From Mycobacterium sp. (GTDB lineage Bacteria; Actinomycetota; Actinomycetes; Mycobacteriales; Mycobacteriaceae), in contig JACPVR010000019.1 in assembly GCA_016197405.1 (NCBI GenBank), forward strand, positions 172,377 through 236,376: DNA of 64,000 nt, read 5' to 3'. The position numbers were made by a program, and so were the translations under genes. This document shows positions 59,664 to 64,000 of this stretch, piece after piece (the stretch's first letter is position 1; every line of letters starts with the position of its first letter). The notes below the pieces were generated by a model. The model ran no database searches. It was given only the letters and a program-made list of their open reading frames with translations, and was not told the DNA's origin.

Positions 59664-60398
59664 ATGGGAGCCCCCGAAAAGGCCCGCGAAAAGGCTTACG
59701 CGGCATTGACCGCCGTCGTCGATCCCGAACTCGACGAACCGATCACCGACCTCGGATTCGTGCGTTCCCTGGTGGTCACACCGGGCGGCAACGTGAAGCT
59801 GCACCTGCGGCTGCCCACATCGTTCTGCTCGCCGAACTTCGCCTACCTGATGGCATCAGATGCCAAAGACGCACTCACGGAGCTGGATTGGACCAGACAG
59901 GTGGTCGTCGAGCTCGACGACCATCATGACTCCGACATCATCAATGCCGGGTTGGCAGCCGATGCCGGATACCGCGGCACTTTCGGCCACGAGGCCGAAA
60001 ATTCCCTCGACGAGTTGCGGGAGACCTTCCGGCGCAAGGCGCACACCGCCGCGATGGAGCGTTGTCTGACCCAGTTACTGAGGGACGACCCGGCGCGGCG
60101 GGAGGAATCCCTCGGCCAGGTCCGGCTGGGCGACCTGCCCGACGACGAGCACAAGGATGCCCTCGTCAAACGCCGCAGTGCTCTTGGATTACCAACGGCA
60201 CCTGGCGCTTTGGTGATGGTGGACCACGGCGGCAGGCCCTGCCCGGTCGACGCTGTTGCCATGACACTGCGACGGGCCCGATCCACCCGCATCTCCATCG
60301 ACGGCAACGCGCACTTCTGCCGAGGGCTACTCAAGACCCGGTACGCCGCGGAACCGCCGGCGTTCGTTGCGTTGTCCGCCGTCACGATCCCCCACTAG
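59664..60398 (+). CDS. DUF59/MIP18-type iron-sulfur cluster assembly protein
   Basis: A 244-residue protein from ATG 59664. The DUF59 domain fills the first 100 residues (ALTAVVDPELDEPITDLGFV, then LRLPTSFCSPNFAYLMASDA with a conserved Cys), and a longer C-terminal part of unknown fold follows. DUF59 proteins such as SufT and MIP18 help mature iron-sulfur or metal enzymes. In mim/prm operons the homologous gene lies between the amidohydrolase and alcohol dehydrogenase genes, presumably to help assemble the monooxygenase. Confidence 0.82.
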   Translation: MGAPEKAREKAYAALTAVVDPELDEPITDLGFVRSLVVTPGGNVKLHLRLPTSFCSPNFAYLMASDAKDALTELDWTRQVVVELDDHHDSDIINAGLAADAGYRGTFGHEAENSLDELRETFRRKAHTAAMERCLTQLLRDDPARREESLGQVRLGDLPDDEHKDALVKRRSALGLPTAPGALVMVDHGGRPCPVDAVAMTLRRARSTRISIDGNAHFCRGLLKTRYAAEPPAFVALSAVTIPH

Positions 60399-60412
60399 AG
60401 AGGAACAGATTC

Positions 60413-61450
60413 ATGAACACCATGCGAGCAGTACAGGTCGTCGGCTATCACCGAAACCTGGAGATGACGCAGTTGCCGATCCCCACTCCGGACGGGCCAT
60501 TCGACGTCGTCGTCAAGATCGGTGGTGCGGGGGTGTGCCGCACCGATCTGCATATCCTCGAAGGACAGTGGGCCGAGAAGAACCCCGACCTGCAACTGCC
60601 CTACACGATCGGACACGAGAACGCCGGTTGGGTGCATGCAATCGGCTCAGCGGTGACCAACGTCGCCGAGGGCGACAAGGTCATCCTGCACCCGCTCATC
60701 ACCTGCGGACTGTGTCGCGCGTGCCGTTCCGGCGACGACGTCCATTGCGAGGCCAGCCGCTTTCCGGGTATCGACACCAATGGTGGGTACGCCGAGTACC
60801 TGAAGACCTCGGCTCGCAGCGTCGTCAAGATCGACGACTCGCTGGAACCCGCCGACGTCGCGGCCCTAGCCGACGCGGGCCTCACCGCGTATCACGCCGC
60901 GGCCAAGGCGGCCCGCCGACTGACACCTCGTGATCGATGTGTCGTCATCGGGGCAGGCGGCTTGGGACACATCGGCATTCAGGTGCTCAAAGCGCTCTCC
61001 CCTGCCGAGATCATCGTGGTGGACCGCAACCCCGAGGCCCTCAAACTCGCGGAGGCGATCGGCGCCGACCGGGGGGTCGTCGCTGACGGCACCCAGGTCG
61101 AACAGGTCCTGGAGTTGACCGGCGGACACGGCGCCGAGGTCGTCGTCGACTTCGTCGGCGAGGGCGGCGCCACCGCCGAGGGCATCGCGATGCTGCGTCG
61201 CGCCGGCGATTACCACGTTGTCGGCTATGGCGAGAACATCAATGTGCCGACCATCGACGTGATCTCCACGGAGATCAACTTCATCGGCAATCTGGTCGGC
61301 TCCTACAACGACCTGTGCGATCTGATGGCGCTGGCCGCCAACGGCTCGGTCAACCTGCACACCCAGAAGTACGCACTGGACGACTTCCAGTCCGCCATCG
61401 ACGATCTCGACGCCGGCAATGTCCGTGGCCGCGCGATCCTGACACCGTAG
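60413..61450 (+). CDS. Zinc-dependent alcohol dehydrogenase
   Basis: A 345-residue MDR alcohol dehydrogenase from ATG 60413, with AGAGAGGAAC in front. It has the catalytic zinc region GAGVCRTDLHILEGQW, GHENAGWVHAIGSAV, the structural zinc cysteines CGLCRACRSGDDVHC and the NAD motif VVIGAGGLGHIGIQVL. In propane or ketone metabolism such an enzyme would oxidise secondary alcohols (for example 2-propanol to acetone); the present substrate is inferred only from the neighbourhood. Confidence 0.9.
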   Translation: MNTMRAVQVVGYHRNLEMTQLPIPTPDGPFDVVVKIGGAGVCRTDLHILEGQWAEKNPDLQLPYTIGHENAGWVHAIGSAVTNVAEGDKVILHPLITCGLCRACRSGDDVHCEASRFPGIDTNGGYAEYLKTSARSVVKIDDSLEPADVAALADAGLTAYHAAAKAARRLTPRDRCVVIGAGGLGHIGIQVLKALSPAEIIVVDRNPEALKLAEAIGADRGVVADGTQVEQVLELTGGHGAEVVVDFVGEGGATAEGIAMLRRAGDYHVVGYGENINVPTIDVISTEINFIGNLVGSYNDLCDLMALAANGSVNLHTQKYALDDFQSAIDDLDAGNVRGRAILTP

Positions 61451-61459
61451 GAGCAAACA

Positions 61460-61783
61460 ATGATCTTCATAGTCGTCAAGTTCAGGCCAAAGCCGGAGTT
61501 CGTCGAGACCTTCCCCGACGAAGTCGCCGCATTCACCAAGGACACCCGCGACGAGCCGGGAAACCTGTGGTTCGAGTGGTCGCGCAGCCTGGATGATCCA
61601 TCGGAATACGTTCTCGTGGAGGGCTTTCGGGATGCGGATGCCGGTAAGGAGCATGTCGGCAGCGCGCACTTTGCGAAGTTCATCGCCGACACACCACCGC
61701 TGTTGACGTCGACCCCGCAGATCATCAGCCACACCATTGACGCGACAGGATGGTCAACGATGGGAGAGATGACAGTGCACTGA
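61460..61783 (+). CDS. ABM-domain (YgiN-like) monooxygenase-like protein
   Basis: A 107-residue protein from ATG 61460, 9 bases after the alcohol dehydrogenase stop. It has the ferredoxin-like ABM fold pattern: IFIVVKFRPKPEFVETF, ETRDEPGN-like segment (here TRDEPGNLWFEWSRSL), and EGFRDADAGKEHVGSAHFAKF. Members include quinol monooxygenases and heme-degrading proteins; many have no known activity. It closes the four-gene plus-strand unit. Confidence 0.85.
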   Translation: MIFIVVKFRPKPEFVETFPDEVAAFTKDTRDEPGNLWFEWSRSLDDPSEYVLVEGFRDADAGKEHVGSAHFAKFIADTPPLLTSTPQIISHTIDATGWSTMGEMTVH

Positions 61784-61826
61784 CGTCGCGCGGGTGGTGT
61801 GGCGGGCGACGCAGGTCACCTCGTCA

Positions 61827-62414
61827 TCAGACGCCCAAGGCCCGCACGAGCATCGCAACCAACTTGTCGAGGTAGTCCGGCTCCATGTCGCCGTCTCTGA
61901 TCGTGAGCCGCCAATAGATCGGCGCAGCGAGCACGTCGAGCGCGAGCTCCAGATCGGTGTCACGCGTCAATTCGCCGCGCTCGATGGCTTGTTCGAGCAT
62001 GACACGGCCGCGCTCCCGACGCGGCCGGCCGATCATTCCTTCGACCAGGTCGCTCAGTTCCGGTGTGCGAGCCATCTCTGCCACCAGGTCGGGCAGGATC
62101 CGGGAGAACTGCGGATGGGACAACCACGTGGCGACACCCTCGAGCACGGCTCGAATATCGCCCCGCAATGAGCCGGTGTCGGGAATGTCCGCCTGGCCGA
62201 CGCTGAATTCGGCCAGTACCGCCAGCGTCATCTCCTGCTTGGACGCCCACCGGCGGTAGAGCGCGCTCTTGCCGACTCCGGCACGCTTCGCGACGGCCTC
62301 CATCGAGAGCCGGGCATAACCCTGTTCCGCCAATTCGTCCAGTACAGCGGCGGTGATGGCGTCGGTGATCTCGGGTTTGAGGACAGCTGCGCCGGTGGGC
62401 GTGCGACGAATCAT
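61827..62414 (-). CDS. TetR family transcriptional regulator (SnoaL/NmrA-linked)
   Basis: A 195-residue protein from ATG 62414. The helix-turn-helix RLSMEAVAKRAGVGKSALYRRW is at residues 35-56, and the C-terminal domain is of the TetR_C type found in actinobacterial regulators (PQFSRILPDLVAEMARTPEL). It is divergent from the SnoaL-NmrA unit across 91 bases that hold two copies of a 19-base operator, so self-repression and control of that unit are likely. Confidence 0.92.
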   Translation of the reverse strand: MIRRTPTGAAVLKPEITDAITAAVLDELAEQGYARLSMEAVAKRAGVGKSALYRRWASKQEMTLAVLAEFSVGQADIPDTGSLRGDIRAVLEGVATWLSHPQFSRILPDLVAEMARTPELSDLVEGMIGRPRRERGRVMLEQAIERGELTRDTDLELALDVLAAPIYWRLTIRDGDMEPDYLDKLVAMLVRALGV

Positions 62415-62432
62415 CGCCTGAGTGTAGCGACT

Positions 62433-62451
62433 GGACGATACGGTCCCGTCC
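62433..62451. promoter_or_regulatory. Operator copy 1, GGACGATACGGTCCCGTCC
   Basis: This 19-base motif recurs at 62470-62488 with 17 of 19 matches. It is an imperfect palindrome with GGACG/CGTCC ends, 19 bases upstream of the tetR start. Confidence 0.65.
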
Positions 62452-62462
62452 CGTGTAGCGTG

Positions 62463-62490
62463 ATGGACGGGACGCTACCGTCCCGTCCAT
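62463..62490. promoter_or_regulatory. Operator copy 2 within a perfect 28-base palindrome
   Basis: ATGGACGGGACG at 62463-62474 and its exact complement at 62479-62490 flank CTAC. The palindrome contains the second 19-base operator copy (62470-62488) and ends 15 bases before the SnoaL-like start. Confidence 0.75.
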
Positions 62491-62505
62491 ACGTTAGGGT
62501 CACCG

Positions 62506-62937
62506 ATGAACGCTCAGACACTCGTAGAACACGCCCTGCGACTACTGCTGCGACAGGACATGGCGGCGTTCGCGGCGCTCTGGGCCGAAGACGGCATCCT
62601 GGAATTCCCGTTCGCCGCCGCCGACTACCCACCCCGGGTGGAAGGCCGCGCCGCCGTCACCGAGTACCTGCGCGGCTATCCGGACATGTTGGAAATCAAG
62701 GAGATTCCCACACCCGTCGTGCACCAGTCCGTCGACCCCGAAGTCGTCATCGTCGAGTTCGAGGCCGCCGGTACCGTCGTGGCAACCGCAGCGCCGTACC
62801 GCATGCGCTATATCGCCGTGATCACCGTGCGGGACGGGGAGATCCAGCGCTACCGCGACTACTGGAGCCCGCAGGCCGCCGCCGAGGCGATGGGCGGCAC
62901 GGAGGCGCTGCACGCTTTCGGCGGCGCCCGTTCATGA
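62506..62937 (+). CDS. SnoaL-like / NTF2-fold protein
   Basis: A 143-residue protein from ATG 62506. It has the NTF2-like alpha+beta pattern: a helix with DMAAFAALWAEDGILEFPFA, then YPPRVEGRAAVTEYLRG and a final strand EIQRYRDYWSPQAA. Members are cyclases, isomerases or binding proteins; no catalytic set is clear here. The stop overlaps the NmrA-like start by four bases (ATGA), and its expression is probably repressed by the TetR protein at 61827. Confidence 0.88.
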   Translation: MNAQTLVEHALRLLLRQDMAAFAALWAEDGILEFPFAAADYPPRVEGRAAVTEYLRGYPDMLEIKEIPTPVVHQSVDPEVVIVEFEAAGTVVATAAPYRMRYIAVITVRDGEIQRYRDYWSPQAAAEAMGGTEALHAFGGARS

Positions 62938-63767
62938 ATGATCTGTTGATCATCGGGGCCACCGGAACGACGGGACGCCGCGTCGTGAACCTTCTCGGCG
63001 AACGTGGCGTCGTCACCCGGCAGGCCACCAGGAAACCGTCGTCACCTGGCCAGGTACGTCTCGATTGGGCAGACCGCAGCACGCACGAAGACGCACTACG
63101 CGGTGTCCGGGGTGTCTACCTCATTGCGCCCATCGGCGTCACCGACCCTGTCCCGCTGGTCGAGCCGTTCCTCGAAGAGGCTCTGCGACAGGGTGTTCGC
63201 CGCGTGGTGCAACTCAGTTCGTCCGCACTTCCCGAAGGCGCGCCAGGGTTGGGCGCCGTGCACCATCTGGTCCGCAGCATGATGCCGGAATGGACCGTCC
63301 TGCGACCGTCGTGGTTCATGCAGAACTTCATCGGTCGTCATCTGGTCGCACAAGGCGTCGGCGACGGTGAGATCGTCACCGCCACCGGAAACGGCAGAGT
63401 GGCCTTCATCGACGCGGGCGATATCGCGGCCGTCGCCGGCCGCGCGCTGACCGACGAGATTCCGCACAACACCGAGCATCTGCTGACGGGCCCGCAGGCG
63501 TTGAGCTACGCCGACGCCGCGCGCATCCTGACCCAGCGAACCGGTCGCACGATCACTCACCGGTCCGTGTCCCCCACAGCGGCTGCAAAACGCATTGCCG
63601 CACAAGGCATACCGGCACAATTCGCCGAGATGCTGGCCGCGATGGACACCGAGATCAGTCAGGGTGCCGAAGACCGCGTCACCGACACCGTCGAGGCGAT
63701 CACGGGCCGTCCCGCGCGCAGCTTCGAGGCGTTCGCTGCCGACAACTTCCCCGTGCAGCAGAACTGA
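62934..63767 (+). CDS. NmrA-like NAD(P)-binding protein
   Basis: A 277-residue protein from ATG 62934. The dinucleotide motif LLIIGATGTTGRRVVNLLGERG starts at residue 4 and the strand VVQLSSSALPEG near residue 95; the motif PEWTVLRPSWFMQNFIG near residue 120 is typical of the NmrA/ergot-alkaloid-reductase (AgnL4-like) group. Such proteins are reductases or redox sensors; with a TetR gene and a SnoaL protein they often respond to reactive small molecules. It ends before a hairpin at 63785. Confidence 0.88.
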   Translation: MNDLLIIGATGTTGRRVVNLLGERGVVTRQATRKPSSPGQVRLDWADRSTHEDALRGVRGVYLIAPIGVTDPVPLVEPFLEEALRQGVRRVVQLSSSALPEGAPGLGAVHHLVRSMMPEWTVLRPSWFMQNFIGRHLVAQGVGDGEIVTATGNGRVAFIDAGDIAAVAGRALTDEIPHNTEHLLTGPQALSYADAARILTQRTGRTITHRSVSPTAAAKRIAAQGIPAQFAEMLAAMDTEISQGAEDRVTDTVEAITGRPARSFEAFAADNFPVQQN

Positions 63768-63784
63768 CGAGCTCGGCACCAACA

Positions 63785-63821
63785 CAGAACCCCGCCGGCC
63801 TGTTCGGTCGACGGGGTTCTG
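63785..63821 (+). terminator. Terminator after the NmrA-like gene
   Basis: CAGAACCCCG at 63785-63794 and CGGGGTTCTG at 63812-63821 form a perfect 10-base stem with a 17-base loop, 18 bases after the stop codon. The following sequence (CTGTCGGTC) has no T tract. Confidence 0.65.
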
Positions 63822-63868
63822 CTGTCGGTCACGAGCGTGCGCAGAATCGGGAAATGCCTCGGGCGGTT

Positions 63869-64000
63869 TCAAGGGGTGGTTGCAACGGGTGGGTTTTGTG
63901 ACAGTAGTTCGGTGAGGGCTTCTGCGGGTGTTTTCCAGTTGAGGGTTTGGCGGGGTCTGCCGTTGAGTTCAGCGGCGACCATGTCCAGATAACCTGGTCC
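63869..64000 (-). mobile_element. IS30-type transposase, C-terminal end only (cut by window edge)
   Basis: The last 43 residues of a minus-strand frame end at TGA 63871-63869: the sequence AAELNGRPRQTLNWKTPAEA followed by LTELLSQNPP is the typical end of IS30-family transposases. The rest of the element lies beyond 64000. Terminal inverted repeats cannot be set from one end; the stretch TTTCAAGGGGTGGTTGCAAC (from 63868) may be part of one. The element sits just past the NmrA terminator and near an intergenic repeat-like sequence (CGAGCGTGCGCAGAATCG). Confidence 0.85.

Noticed and set aside
1..64000. CRISPR array, tRNA or rRNA genes
   Set aside because: No regularly spaced repeats, tRNA cloverleaf with CCA-side motifs, or rRNA sequence was seen on either strand.

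Overview
The window is high-GC DNA read as dense, often overlapping genes. Gene content and order point to a rapidly growing mycobacterium (Mycolicibacterium type). From about 0 to 50.5 kb the order largely follows the Mycobacterium tuberculosis block Rv2409c to Rv2455c as I recall it: transglutaminase / alpha-E / ATP-grasp, rpsT, holA, comEC, comEA, degV, octT, gpgP, rsfS, nadD, a VWA and MoxR pair, proA, rbsK, nadE, proB, obg, rpmA, rplU, rne, ndk, folC, valS, an enoyl-reductase-like gene, rpfE, mobA, korB and korA. I cannot name the species.

Backbone: 0-3.2 kb is an overlapping three-gene minus-strand unit of uncertain function. Then come rpsT, and on the minus strand a DNA-uptake-like comEA/comEC unit whose comEC frame runs without a stop into holA. 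At 9-12.3 kb a tightly overlapped operon carries octT and gpgP (methylglucose lipopolysaccharide synthesis) with rsfS and nadD. At 13-16.7 kb are VWA, MoxR and proA. From 26 to 38 kb are proB, obg, ribosomal proteins L27 and L21, RNase E, Ndk, FolC and ValS. From 45.5 to 50.5 kb are rpfE with an unusual 1 kb upstream region, mobA, and the 2-oxoglutarate:ferredoxin oxidoreductase genes korA and korB.

Accessory insertions in the backbone: a TetR and reductase pair (7-8.9 kb) where M. tuberculosis has eis; a sirtuin, P450, TetR, flavoprotein and PIG-L block (21-26 kb) between nadE and proB; and an S9 peptidase, eutC, eutB and flavin monooxygenase block (40-45.5 kb) before rpfE.

From 50.9 kb to the end the window looks wholly accessory. 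A LacI-type regulator stands opposite a run of PhyH-type dioxygenase, two Gfo/Idh oxidoreductases, an IolE-like TIM barrel and a hydroxypyruvate-isomerase-like TIM barrel, which looks like a small catabolic cluster for a polyol or sugar-like compound with no transporter in view. Next comes a GAF/Fis regulator of the MimR/AcoR kind, divergent from amidohydrolase, DUF59, zinc alcohol dehydrogenase and ABM genes. This matches the accessory half of a mycobacterial binuclear-iron propane monooxygenase (mim/prm) locus without the monooxygenase or GroEL genes. The last unit is a TetR, SnoaL and NmrA module with strong operator repeats, and the window ends inside an IS30-type transposase gene.

RNA and signals: I found no rRNA, tRNA or CRISPR array. 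Several perfect palindromes overlap the stop codons of convergent genes and are probably bidirectional terminators. I saw no single clearly novel defence or biosynthetic system. The best leads are the ComEC-HolA continuous frame, the orphan monooxygenase accessory module, the PhyH/IolE cluster and the rpfE upstream region.
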